18,598 bases of DNA, taken from positions 1-18,598 of the forward strand of contig JAFAFP010000144.1 in assembly GCA_023423415.1 (NCBI GenBank), given 5' to 3'. Made by a program: the position numbers and the translations under genes. This stretch comes from Pseudomonadota bacterium (lineage in GTDB: Bacteria; Pseudomonadota; Alphaproteobacteria; Rhizobiales; Xanthobacteraceae). Positions within the stretch are counted from its first letter, which is position 1, and each line of letters opens with the position of its first letter. Positions 7,830 through 16,302 of this stretch are shown here, in pieces. The notes beneath the pieces were generated by a model that was given only the letters and a program-made list of their open reading frames with translations, ran no database searches and was not told the DNA's origin.

Positions 7830-7848
7830 CCTGATGAATGTGCTCAGG
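7830..7848. promoter_or_regulatory. Candidate LysR operator between lysR and the oxidoreductase gene
   Basis: A perfect interrupted palindrome, CCTGA, nine bases, TCAGG, starts 8 bases upstream of the lysR ATG and 65 bases upstream of the divergent gene. LysR proteins bind interrupted dyads of about this size in divergent promoters. The classic T-N11-A spacing is not exact, so the assignment rests on position and symmetry. Confidence 0.35.
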
Positions 7849-7912
7849 GGATATTATTTCCGATAACGCCCATGTGCAGCTAAATTCTGCGGCGGAAACA
7901 GGCGGAGCAACG

Positions 7913-9019
7913 ATGAAACTTGGCTTCTTCACCATGCCGATCCACCCGCTGGGCAAGGACTGGCGCCAGTCGCTGCGCGAAGACCGCGAAGCCTTCATCC
8001 TGGCGGACGAGCTTGGCTTCACCGAAGCCTATGTCGGCGAGCACTCCACCGATCAGGCCGAGAACATCACCTCCTGCACGCTGTTCGTCGCGTCGCTGAT
8101 CCATGCGACGAAGCAGATCAAGCTCGGCACCGGTACGGTGAACATGCCGAACAATCATCCGGCCAAGGTCGCGGCCGAGATCGCAATGCTCGACCACATG
8201 CTGGATGGCCGGTTCATCTTCGGCATCAGCCCGGGCGGCTTGCTGTCGGACGCGGAGGTGTTCGGCAATCTCGACGCCAATCGCAACGCCATGTTCCTCG
8301 AATGCATCAATCAGGTGCTGGCGATCTGGGGCGGCGAGCCGCCTTACAATCTGCGCGGCGAATATTGGACCGTGGTCAGCGACCGGCATTTCCTGCCGGA
8401 CATCGGTCAAGGTTTTCTGCCCAAGCCACTACAGCGTCCACATCCGCCGATCGTCGTTACCGCCGTTGCACCGTTCTCGAAGGGCGTGACGGAAGCCGCC
8501 GCCCGCGGCTGGGAACCGATCTCCGCCAACTTCCTGATGCCGACCTGGGTGAAAAGCCACTGGCCGAAATATGCCGAAGGCTGCGAGCGCGCGGGTCGTC
8601 CGGCCGACCCGGCCAACTGGCGCGTCGCGAAGAGCATCTTCGTCGCCGATAACGATAAGATCGCACGCGAGTACGTCAATGCGCCGGATTCGCCGTATCG
8701 CTTCTATTACAATCAGCTCTTCACCAAGCTGAAGGCGAACGGCCGCATCGAATTGTTCAAGACGCATCGCGATCAGCCGGATGACGAAGTGACGCTGGAT
8801 TCGATCTGCGACAAGCTCATCATCCATGGTTCTCCAGAAAAAGTGGCCGATGAAATTCTCGCATTCCGAGAAGAAGTCGGTGACTTCGGAACGCTGCTCT
8901 ATGCCGGCAAGGATTGGAGAGACGTGAGCCTCGGACGCCGCTCGATGGTGTTGCTGGCCGAAAAGGTGATGCCGAAAGTGAATGCAGGCATCACCACCAC
9001 AGCCCGCGCGGCGGAATAG
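7913..9019 (+). CDS. LLM-class (luciferase-like) flavin-dependent oxidoreductase
   Basis: A 368-residue member of the bacterial luciferase-like monooxygenase family. It starts MKLGFFTMPIHP and continues with FTEAYVGEHST, IKLGTGTVNMPNNHPAKVA, MLDGRFIFGISPGG and, late, HGSPEKVADEILAF, the expected TIM-barrel order. These enzymes use reduced flavin made by a separate reductase and oxygen to oxidise terpenes, sulfonates, N-heterocycles or other small molecules; a minority are F420-dependent. The flavin reductase at 4988-5527 is the obvious partner. I chose the ATG at 7913, with GGAG 8 bases upstream; the open frame back to 7838 runs through the promoter region. It is divergent from LysR and so probably under its control. 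Confidence 0.9.
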   Translation: MKLGFFTMPIHPLGKDWRQSLREDREAFILADELGFTEAYVGEHSTDQAENITSCTLFVASLIHATKQIKLGTGTVNMPNNHPAKVAAEIAMLDHMLDGRFIFGISPGGLLSDAEVFGNLDANRNAMFLECINQVLAIWGGEPPYNLRGEYWTVVSDRHFLPDIGQGFLPKPLQRPHPPIVVTAVAPFSKGVTEAAARGWEPISANFLMPTWVKSHWPKYAEGCERAGRPADPANWRVAKSIFVADNDKIAREYVNAPDSPYRFYYNQLFTKLKANGRIELFKTHRDQPDDEVTLDSICDKLIIHGSPEKVADEILAFREEVGDFGTLLYAGKDWRDVSLGRRSMVLLAEKVMPKVNAGITTTARAAE

Positions 9020-9088
9020 CCGTCTCCCGTCTGACTGTCTGTCACGCTGCATCGCAGTACATGGCGTGTGTACCGCGATATGGTCCGC

Positions 9089-9117
9089 TTGACCTCCGAT
9101 TGGGTTCGGCCTTTGAT
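9089..9117 (+). promoter_or_regulatory. Candidate sigma-70-like promoter for the ABC receptor gene
   Basis: TTGACC at 9089-9094 (5 of 6 to TTGACA) and TTTGAT at 9112-9117 (4 of 6 to TATAAT) are separated by 17 bases, in the 169-bp gap before the receptor gene. The -10 box is weak, so this is tentative. It would allow transcription independent of the oxidoreductase gene. Confidence 0.35.
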
Positions 9118-9188
9118 TGTGCCGATCACGGTTGCACGATGGCTCTGCGGCCTTCGCAAAAGACAACCGAACACATCGGGAGGAAGGC

Positions 9189-10190
9189 ATGCGATTCACA
9201 AAGTGGATCATCGCGAGTCTGTTTGCAGGTCTCGCAGTCACGCAAGCTGCAGCTCAGGCGCCAGTCAAGATTCGTGTCGCCTGGACAGCGCCGGTATCGA
9301 ATTGGGCATCGATCCTGCTCGAAAAGAAGGATCTGGCGAAGCATCTCGGCAAATCCTACACGCTCGAACCGGTGCGCTATGCTGGTACGCCGCTGATGAT
9401 TACGGCGCTGGCCAACGGCGAACTCGAGGTTGCCAATCTGGCTTATTCGACCATCGCTATTGCGATCAAGAATGCTGGCCTTGAGGATCTTCGGATCATC
9501 GCCGACGAATTCCGCGATGGCGTCGATGGCCGCTACACCAACGAATATTATGTTCTGAAGGACGGTCCGATCCAGAAGGTGTCGGATCTGAAAGGCAAGG
9601 TGGTCGCAACCAACGCCGCCGGTAGCGCGGTGGACGTCGCGATGCGCGCGATGTTGCGCAAGGCGGGTCTGGAGGACAAGCGCGACTACACAGTGCTGGA
9701 AACACCGTTCCCGACCATGCGCGCGATGCTGGCGGAGAAGAAGGTCGACCTGATCCCGGCCGTGTTGCCATTTTCGCTCGATCCGGAAATCAAGAAAGTG
9801 GCCCGGCCGCTGTTCAGCCAGCGCGATGCGATCGGCGTCACCGATATGATCGTGTGGACCGCGCGTAAGCCGTTCATCGATAAGAACCGGGCGGCGATGG
9901 TTGACTTCATGGAGGATTCCGTCCGGATCGTGCGCTGGTATCTCGACCCCGCCAATCAAAAAGAAGCAGCCGAAATCGCCGCGCGTGTGACCAAGCAGCC
10001 GGCGGACCGGTTCGGCTGGTTGTTCACCCAGCAGGACTACTACCGCAATCCGGATATGGTCCCCGACCTCAAGGCGCTGCAAAGCAATCTGAACATCACC
10101 AAAGAGCTTGGTTTTGTGAAAGACGATATAGACGTGAACAAATACTCCGATCTCAGCGTTGTTCAGGATGCGCTGAAGCGTCTCAAGTAA
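9189..10190 (+). CDS. ABC transporter periplasmic substrate-binding protein (NMT1/SsuA/TauA-like)
   Basis: A secreted receptor of 333 residues. A signal peptide (MRFTKWIIASLFAGLAVTQA) has likely cleavage near residues 22-24. The mature part follows the NMT1/SsuA pattern: KIRVAWTAPVSNW at the start, GTPLMITALANGELEVANLAY as the ligand-lobe helix, and VSDLKGKVVATNAAGSAVDVA, the family's typical DLKGK segment. Relatives bind sulfonates, taurine, pyrimidine precursors or aromatic acids. No permease or ATPase gene is adjacent, so it is an orphan here. The ATG at 9189 has a strong GGGAGGAAGG site. It follows the flavin-dependent oxidoreductase, a pairing common in sulfonate and heterocycle uptake clusters, and ends before a terminator. 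The ligand is unknown. Confidence 0.9.
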   Translation: MRFTKWIIASLFAGLAVTQAAAQAPVKIRVAWTAPVSNWASILLEKKDLAKHLGKSYTLEPVRYAGTPLMITALANGELEVANLAYSTIAIAIKNAGLEDLRIIADEFRDGVDGRYTNEYYVLKDGPIQKVSDLKGKVVATNAAGSAVDVAMRAMLRKAGLEDKRDYTVLETPFPTMRAMLAEKKVDLIPAVLPFSLDPEIKKVARPLFSQRDAIGVTDMIVWTARKPFIDKNRAAMVDFMEDSVRIVRWYLDPANQKEAAEIAARVTKQPADRFGWLFTQQDYYRNPDMVPDLKALQSNLNITKELGFVKDDIDVNKYSDLSVVQDALKRLK

Positions 10191-10210
10191 GCACGGCGGA
10201 CCGACGCGCG

Positions 10211-10226
10211 ATCAGCAAAAGCTGAT
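10211..10226 (+). other. Small hairpin after the ABC receptor gene
   Basis: ATCAGC-AAAA-GCTGAT is a perfect 6-bp hairpin 20 bases past the receptor stop, followed only by a short ATTTTG. It could be a weak terminator or a 3'-end stabiliser upstream of the strong terminator at 10270. Confidence 0.4.
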
Positions 10227-10269
10227 AGCGATTTTGTGTTGGATCGTGCCCATGAGCGATGAGAGCCAG

Positions 10270-10300
10270 AATCGGGCGGCGCAAGTCGCCCGGTTTTTTT
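10270..10300 (+). terminator. Intrinsic terminator of the ABC receptor transcript
   Basis: A GC-rich stem CGGGCG/CGCCCG (10273-10278 with 10287-10292), extendable by A-T and G-T pairs to the AAT before and GTT after it, encloses an 8-base loop. Seven T follow at 10294-10300. This is a textbook rho-independent terminator for + strand transcription and marks the end of the catabolic island. Confidence 0.87.
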
Positions 10301-10333
10301 GATTATCCGCGAGAACCTGACGTGTTGTGGTGG

Positions 10334-10350
10334 GCGGCCGCTACGGCCGC
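10334..10350 (-). terminator. Hairpin carrying the stop codon of the small membrane protein gene
   Basis: GCGGCCG and CGGCCGC form a perfect 7-bp stem whose three-base loop (10341-10343) is exactly the TAG stop codon of the minus-strand gene. There is no T-tract, so termination is uncertain. Confidence 0.45.
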
Positions 10351-10730
10351 AGGTTCCGGCCGTTTTTCCAAAGCGCAGAAAGGCGACCCCAGTAATTCGC
10401 CGCAGAGCCTGAAAACAGCGCGAACAGAACGCCGGCGATCACCAGCGGAATCCAAAGCAGCACCAGTCCCGCCAGCACGACGAAGAACAGCGCCACAGCG
10501 ACGCCCGCGGCCAGCAACAATCCAATGACCGTGAACGGCCCCGGCTTCTTCAGATGAATGCGGCGGATGCCGTCGTCACCCTCTTCGACGCGGACAAAAA
10601 TGCTCTCGAAACCGCCGCGTGTTCCGCCGCGCGAGGACGAAGCGCCCGGCGGAATGATCTCCGGTTCCACGCGCGGACGTTCGACACGCGGCTGATTGAA
10701 CTGCGGATCGTTGGGATCGTTGGTCGACAT
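10341..10730 (-). CDS. Small membrane protein of unknown function
   Basis: I do not recognise this 129-residue protein as a named family. Residues 1-40 are polar and proline-rich (NDPNDPQFNQPRVERPRVEP, then PPGASSSRGG), residues 41-62 are charged, and residues 67-107 form a hydrophobic block that fits two closely spaced membrane segments or a hairpin. A short basic tail (WKNGRNLRP) ends it. I chose the ATG at 10730; a TTG at 10766 would add 12 residues. It lies about 100 bases after ispG on the same strand, separated by a palindromic repeat. The codon use looks like that of the core genes around it. It is probably a real gene because the composition is protein-like and the N-terminal repeat PRVERPRVEPE is coherent. 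Confidence 0.68.
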   Translation of the reverse strand: MSTNDPNDPQFNQPRVERPRVEPEIIPPGASSSRGGTRGGFESIFVRVEEGDDGIRRIHLKKPGPFTVIGLLLAAGVAVALFFVVLAGLVLLWIPLVIAGVLFALFSGSAANYWGRLSALWKNGRNLRP

Positions 10731-10792
10731 GGCCGGACATATGGGGCGAGCGCCGATCGTCGGCAATGCGGCAAAAAAGACGAGCCTCTTTC

Positions 10793-10817
10793 CCTCTCCC
10801 CGTAAAACGGGGAGAGG
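10793..10817. repeat. Palindromic repeat / terminator-like hairpin after ispG
   Basis: The perfect 10-bp arms CCTCTCCCCG and CGGGGAGAGG enclose TAAAA, 12 bases past the ispG stop. It shares the GGGGAGAGG core with the element at 6815-6852. On the minus strand no T-run follows directly (a T6 lies about 18 bases later), so it may attenuate rather than fully end ispG transcription. Confidence 0.65.
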
Positions 10818-10829
10818 TAAGAAAAAGAA

Positions 10830-12101
<1,272 letters not shown>

Positions 12102-12132
12102 CGAACACCGTTCTGGCAGCCGCCCCGGATGG

Positions 12133-12147
12133 GGAACCGCCGGTTCC
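12133..12147 (-). other. Hairpin in the ispG leader
   Basis: GGAACC-GCC-GGTTCC (+ strand) is a perfect 6-bp hairpin 32 bases upstream of the ispG ATG. An overlapping inverted repeat CCCC-GGAT-GGGG (12123-12134) shares two bases with it, so the two cannot form fully together. No function is known. Confidence 0.3.
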
Positions 12148-12189
12148 TTAGCCGACAATGCCTAAAATGGCTATGAATGCCGCAAATCG

Positions 12190-13110
12190 CTATTTTGGCC
12201 TGTTTACCAAGATCAGCCCACCGATCACCAGTGCCCCGGCCCCGGCGAAAGCCAGCGTGATCGGATCGCCCATGACCAGATAGCCCGCCAGAACGCCGAA
12301 TAATGGCGTCAGAAATGTGAAAGCCGAAAGACGGGCGGCCGAATAACGCAACACCATGGTGAACCAGATCAAAAAGGTCAGAGCCACCACCCACACCGTC
12401 TGGTAAGTGATCGAGGCCAGCGCCAGCGCCGACGGCATCCGGTCGATCCGTTCTCCGAACAGCAGAACGGCTGCCACCAGCACGGGAATCGACATCACCA
12501 GCTGATATTGCAGGTTTTTTTCCGGCCCGGTCTTGGCCAGGGATGTGCTCTTCATCACGAGCGTGGTGAGGCCCCAGCCAATGCCGGCGAGCAAGGCCAA
12601 GACGTCGCCGAGAAACTGGTTTGGGTCGGCGGCGGGCGTCGGTACCCCAAATGCCAGGGCCAGGCCGGCGAAAGACATCGCCAGCCCCAGCCATTGCGTC
12701 CACCGGAACCGGTCTCCCGGAACCAGGAAATGGGAGCCCAGCACAACCACAAACGGCGCGGTGTAAACGAACAGCGTGGCGCGGCTGACTGTCGTGTAAA
12801 GCAGGCCGCGATACAGGAAGATGAATTCGAGGCCGAACAGAATTCCCGCGACGATGCCTGCCTTCAGGGTCTCGTCGCGCATATCGAGCGAGATGCCGCG
12901 GATGCGCGCGTAGACCCAGATGATGATCGCCGCGCCGCATGACCGGATGAGCGCCTGCGTCATCGGCGGAATATCGGGCAGCGCGAACTTCACCATCACC
13001 TGGTTGAAGCCCCAGCACAGACACAGGAACACGACGATAGCGCCGGCGCCAAGGTCGAGAGGCCGTGTAGCGGCCGTGTGTTGCGGCGCCTGTGACGTCG
13101 TTGAGGACAT
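12190..13110 (-). CDS. EamA-family (drug/metabolite transporter superfamily) permease
   Basis: A 306-residue inner-membrane protein with two EamA repeats, about ten hydrophobic segments. Repeat 1 begins AIVVFLCLCWGFNQVMVKFAL, with RGLLYTTVSRATLFVYTAPFVVV at its end. Repeat 2 begins LLAGIGWGLTTLVMKSTS and ends TFLTPLFGVLAGYLVMGDP, the usual family closing motif. Members export amino acids or metabolites; the substrate cannot be told. The ATG at 13110 gives a normal short cytoplasmic N-terminus. It stands alone between zur and ispG, with no sign of a link to zinc. Confidence 0.93.
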   Translation of the reverse strand: MSSTTSQAPQHTAATRPLDLGAGAIVVFLCLCWGFNQVMVKFALPDIPPMTQALIRSCGAAIIIWVYARIRGISLDMRDETLKAGIVAGILFGLEFIFLYRGLLYTTVSRATLFVYTAPFVVVLGSHFLVPGDRFRWTQWLGLAMSFAGLALAFGVPTPAADPNQFLGDVLALLAGIGWGLTTLVMKSTSLAKTGPEKNLQYQLVMSIPVLVAAVLLFGERIDRMPSALALASITYQTVWVVALTFLIWFTMVLRYSAARLSAFTFLTPLFGVLAGYLVMGDPITLAFAGAGALVIGGLILVNRPK

Positions 13111-13278
13111 GCTGGTTCCAAGGCAGGGCGTGACTAACGTGATTGTCGTAGCGAACCTTCAGCCCCACAGATAGCGGGCAAAGGCATGGCGGGCATTCAA
13201 CTGCCGCTCATTTCCGGCGAACGTGAGAAACCAGAAAGTCTGGATCTCAGCATTCGCGGAGGCGACCGCAGCATGTTA

Positions 13279-13767
13279 TTATCGGCAATTTGCGCAGATG
13301 CCGGTGATCTCGATCACCGGTGCTTTCGGCGCGAAGCCTGCAGCACGTGTGGCATTCTTCAGGGATTCGCCCACTTGCTGTGACGGCGCTTCGCCAACCT
13401 CGCCGCAACGATCGCAGATCAGGAAAACCACCAGATCATCGGCGGCATGACGATGCACGCAGCCGATGAAGGCATTGCGGCTCTCGATCCGATGCACGAG
13501 GCCGTTCTCGATCAGGAAGTCCAGCGCGCGATAGACGGTGATGGGGGCATGCCGCGAGCCATGCTGCGCAGCACGATCGATGATTTCGTAGGCCCCAAGC
13601 GGTTTGTGGCTCGACAATAGCACTTCCAGCACCTGCCGCCGTGTCGGCGTCAGCTTCCGGGAACGCTGGTCGCACAACGCCTCCGCGTGCCGAAGCGCCT
13701 CGGCGCTACACCGCTTGTGGTCGTGATCGGGCGCCGGAAAGACGGTTTCGCTCACAATCTCACTCAT
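13279..13767 (-). CDS. zur: Fur-family regulator, Zur (zinc uptake repressor) type
   Basis: A 162-residue Fur-family protein. The winged helix spans about 36-95 (KLTPTRRQVLEVLLSSHKPLGAYEIID, then APITVYRALDFLIENGLVHR). The dimerisation domain has two Cys pairs typical of the structural zinc site, C118/C121 in CDRCG and C158/C161 in CANCR, plus GCVHRH at 102-107. An N-terminal DHDHKRC segment and the LGAY motif favour Zur over Fur, Irr or PerR, which I consider less likely. Zur normally represses znuABC and other zinc-sparing genes; none of these is in the window. The ATG is at 13767. A dyad 59-99 bases upstream may mediate autoregulation. Confidence 0.85.
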   Translation of the reverse strand: MSEIVSETVFPAPDHDHKRCSAEALRHAEALCDQRSRKLTPTRRQVLEVLLSSHKPLGAYEIIDRAAQHGSRHAPITVYRALDFLIENGLVHRIESRNAFIGCVHRHAADDLVVFLICDRCGEVGEAPSQQVGESLKNATRAAGFAPKAPVIEITGICANCR

Positions 13768-13826
13768 GTTTCTGTCTTAATGCGTCAGTTTCTGCCCGCA
13801 AGCGGCCAAAACTAGCAATATATGTG

Positions 13827-13866
13827 TTTTGCAACGCAACAATAAGTTTATTGCGACGCAGCAAAA
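13827..13866. promoter_or_regulatory. 40-bp imperfect dyad between zur and the patatin gene
   Basis: TTTTGC (13827) and GCAAAA (13866) form the outer arms, CG pairs lie further in, and CAATAA-GT-TTATTG (13840-13853) is a perfect central palindrome. In all, 14 of 20 positions per arm match. It lies about 5 bases upstream of a possible zur -10 box (AATATA at 13817-13822 on +, read as TATATT on -), where an autorepressor would bind. The AT-rich symmetric core suits a Fur-family protein, but I cannot match it to a known Zur consensus. Confidence 0.4.
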
Positions 13867-13910
13867 TCGGCCTAGCTTGTTGGAGCGGGCGGCGAAACCC
13901 TGAGACCCGA

Positions 13911-14978
13911 ATGCTGAAAGACATGTCGGCCGGTGTGAATCGGCTTCTGACCGGCTTTGATCGCAAAGCCGGAACCAAACGCGTCAACCTGGCGCTTCAG
14001 GGCGGCGGCGCACATGGCGCCTTCACCTGGGGTGTGCTGGATCATCTGCTGGAGGATGGGCGACTCGGCTTTGCCGGCGTCTCCGGCGCTTCGGCGGGTG
14101 CGGTCAATGCCGTAATGCTGGCGGATGGCCTTGCGCGCGGGGGGCCGGACGAGGCCCGCAAACGGCTCGCCGAATTCTGGCGCGCGGCCAGCATCGGCGG
14201 CAACCTGCCTGACGGACAGCGCGCCGTGCTCGAGCGCATGATGTCGATGTTTCCGATCAGCGGTTCACCGATCCAGCTGTTTGTCGATACGATGTCGCGA
14301 ATGATGTCGCCGTATGATTTCAATCCGCTCAACATCAATCCGCTGAAGGATTTGATCGAACGCTTTGTCGATTTCGATGCCATCCGGAGTTGTCGTGATC
14401 TCGAGCTGTTCGTGTCCGCGACCAACGTGCATTCTGGCAAACTGCGGGTGTTTCAACGCGGCGAGATTAATGCCGATGTTGTCATGGCGTCGGCGGCCTT
14501 GCCGCATATGTTTCGCGCGGTGGAGATCGACGGCGAGCCCTACTGGGACGGCGGCTTTACTGGCAATCCCGCCATGCTGCCGCTCATCACCTCCAATCCC
14601 GATGACGATGTTCTGCTGGTGCAAATTGCGCCGCTGCGTCGCGACGACACGCCGACGACGACGCGGGACATCATCAGCCGCATGAACGAAATCGCATTCT
14701 CGTCATCGCTCGCCGCCGAATTGCGCGCGCTGGACTATGTCGGCCGACACATGACACAGGGTAGGGGTAAGAGTGCGGCGGGCATCAACGTGCATCGCAT
14801 CCTTTTGGAAGGCTTCGACAAGAAGCTTGGCACGGGAACGCGGCTGAAAACCGACTTTGATTTCTTCTCCCGGCTGCATCGGGCGGGGCGGCGTGCCGCG
14901 CGCCGCTTCCTCGACCGGCATTTCGACGACATCGGACAGCGCTCGACCTTGGATCTGGTGAAGGAGACGGCGGCTTAG
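13911..14978 (+). CDS. Patatin-like phospholipase
   Basis: A 355-residue patatin-domain lipid hydrolase. The glycine-rich oxyanion loop GGGAHGAF is at 31-38, the nucleophile S61 lies in GASAG (59-63), and the catalytic aspartate D213 lies in YWDGG. The flanking ASAALPHMFRAVEIDGEPYW is characteristic of the proteobacterial members. The Ser-Asp dyad is complete, so the enzyme should be active on acyl esters, either phospholipids or polyester; some relatives are tied to polyhydroxybutyrate turnover. It has no signal peptide. I chose the ATG at 13911; an in-frame ATG at 13923 is an alternative, and the frame further upstream enters zur. It is divergent from zur and its stop lies 6 bases from the convergent transporter stop. 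Confidence 0.92.
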   Translation: MLKDMSAGVNRLLTGFDRKAGTKRVNLALQGGGAHGAFTWGVLDHLLEDGRLGFAGVSGASAGAVNAVMLADGLARGGPDEARKRLAEFWRAASIGGNLPDGQRAVLERMMSMFPISGSPIQLFVDTMSRMMSPYDFNPLNINPLKDLIERFVDFDAIRSCRDLELFVSATNVHSGKLRVFQRGEINADVVMASAALPHMFRAVEIDGEPYWDGGFTGNPAMLPLITSNPDDDVLLVQIAPLRRDDTPTTTRDIISRMNEIAFSSSLAAELRALDYVGRHMTQGRGKSAAGINVHRILLEGFDKKLGTGTRLKTDFDFFSRLHRAGRRAARRFLDRHFDDIGQRSTLDLVKETAA

Positions 14979-14984
14979 GTCCTT

Positions 14985-16235
14985 TCAACGCTCAATCGGC
15001 CGCTCACGACGCGTTGCCATCCAGAAGACAAATGCAAGCGCACTCAAGCCCGCACCTAGCAGACTGACTCCGTGCCAACCGGCCACGGCATAAACAGCGG
15101 TAGATGCAATCGATCCCAAGGCGCTGCCGAGCGAATAAAACACCATGTAGCCACCGACAATGCGGCTTCGCGCTTCCGGCCGTATGGCAAAGATCAGGCT
15201 CTGATTGGTGACGTGTACAGCCTGGACCGCAAGATCGAGCAGGACGACACCGACAATCAGCAGCGTCAGCGAGCTTGAAAGCGCGGAAATCGGCAGCCAC
15301 GAGAAGGTCAGCAAGGCCAACGAAATACCCGTCGTTCGCTCGGCAAAACCACGGTCCGCGAGGCGGCCGGCACCACCAGCCGCAACCGCACCCGCCAGTC
15401 CGGCCAGACCAAACAATCCAATCTGCGTATGCGATAATGATAGCGGCGACGCACTGAGCGGCAGCACAAGGGCGGTCCAGAACGTGCTGAAAACCGCAAA
15501 AATCAGCAGCGCCAATATTGCACGAACGCGCAGCAAAGGTTCTTGAAGGAAGAGCACAGGCACCGACCTGAGCATCGCGCCATAGCCCACAGTCGCAACC
15601 GGCACCGCGCGGCGAGGCAAGACACGAGACAGCAAAATCGCCAACACGAACGTCAACAAGGCAGACGCAAGATAGACAGCCCGCCATCCACCCAGATCGG
15701 CGATCAATCCGGAGACGAAGCGCGCAAGAAGAATACCGATGACCACGCCGCTGGTGACAAGACCGACAGCTCTACCCCGCTCGGACGGCAGGGCCAGTGT
15801 TGCGGTGAAAGCGACAAGCACCTGGACGACCACGGCAAGAATTCCGACGGCCACCATGCCCGCCAACAGCGTCGTCACGTTTTGAGCCAACCCGACCACA
15901 ACCAGCGCCACCGCAGACAACATGGCTTGTCCGACGATCAACTTGCGGCGATCCACGAGATCGCCGAGTGGCACAATGAAGATGAGACCGGTCGCATAGC
16001 CAATCTGAGTGATCGTAATCACGATGCCAATCAGCGCGGAGTCTATGCCGAACGTCGCCGCCATCATGTCGAGCAAAGGTTGCGCGTAATAGACGTTGGC
16101 AACACTCAATCCGCAGGTCACGGCGAACAGAAGCAGGGTCGCGGGCGAAAGGCCTGCGGTTTCTCTCTCCACCAACGAAGCCGCCGCCGTCGCCCGAACC
16201 GGATTCGGGCGTGATTTCGATGCTTTGATATCCAT
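14985..16235 (-). CDS. MFS transporter (DHA1-like efflux permease)
   Basis: A 416-residue permease with about 12 hydrophobic segments. Segment 1 carries NVYYAQPLLDMMA, typical of the sugar/drug efflux branch. GDLVDRRKLI lies in the 2-3 loop as the family signature, and a second-half equivalent AGRLADRGFAERT follows. I expect export of a small toxic compound. I chose the ATG at 16235: the alternative TTG at 16250 would leave almost no leader after a -10 box in the operator region. It is divergent from an HxlR regulator, with two operator-like sites between them, so it is the probable target of that regulator. Confidence 0.92.
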   Translation of the reverse strand: MDIKASKSRPNPVRATAAASLVERETAGLSPATLLLFAVTCGLSVANVYYAQPLLDMMAATFGIDSALIGIVITITQIGYATGLIFIVPLGDLVDRRKLIVGQAMLSAVALVVVGLAQNVTTLLAGMVAVGILAVVVQVLVAFTATLALPSERGRAVGLVTSGVVIGILLARFVSGLIADLGGWRAVYLASALLTFVLAILLSRVLPRRAVPVATVGYGAMLRSVPVLFLQEPLLRVRAILALLIFAVFSTFWTALVLPLSASPLSLSHTQIGLFGLAGLAGAVAAGGAGRLADRGFAERTTGISLALLTFSWLPISALSSSLTLLIVGVVLLDLAVQAVHVTNQSLIFAIRPEARSRIVGGYMVFYSLGSALGSIASTAVYAVAGWHGVSLLGAGLSALAFVFWMATRRERPIER

Positions 16236-16252
16236 GACGAAGTGTTCCAATT

Positions 16253-16273
16253 CTGGTTCTATAATAGAACCAG
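16253..16273. promoter_or_regulatory. Operator-like site O1 in the HxlR/MFS intergenic region
   Basis: Perfect 10-bp arms CTGGTTCTAT and ATAGAACCAG surround a single A. The site contains the best candidate -10 box of the transporter gene (TATTAT on the minus strand, 16261-16266), so a bound repressor would block it. Winged-helix dimers of the HxlR family bind palindromes of this size. Confidence 0.7.
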
Positions 16274-16302
16274 TTGCCTCTCGCGGAGTCTAGTCTTATT
16301 TT
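16274..16302 (+). promoter_or_regulatory. Candidate promoter of the HxlR gene
   Basis: TTGCCT (16274-16279) and TATTTT (16297-16302) are 17 bases apart, each 4 of 6 to the sigma-70 consensus. Its -35 abuts O1 and its -10 lies within O2. Confidence 0.4.

Noticed and set aside
13111..13278. Possible small gene between zur and the EamA gene
   Set aside because: The short frames have no ribosome site and no coherent composition; I see nothing specific in this 168-bp gap.
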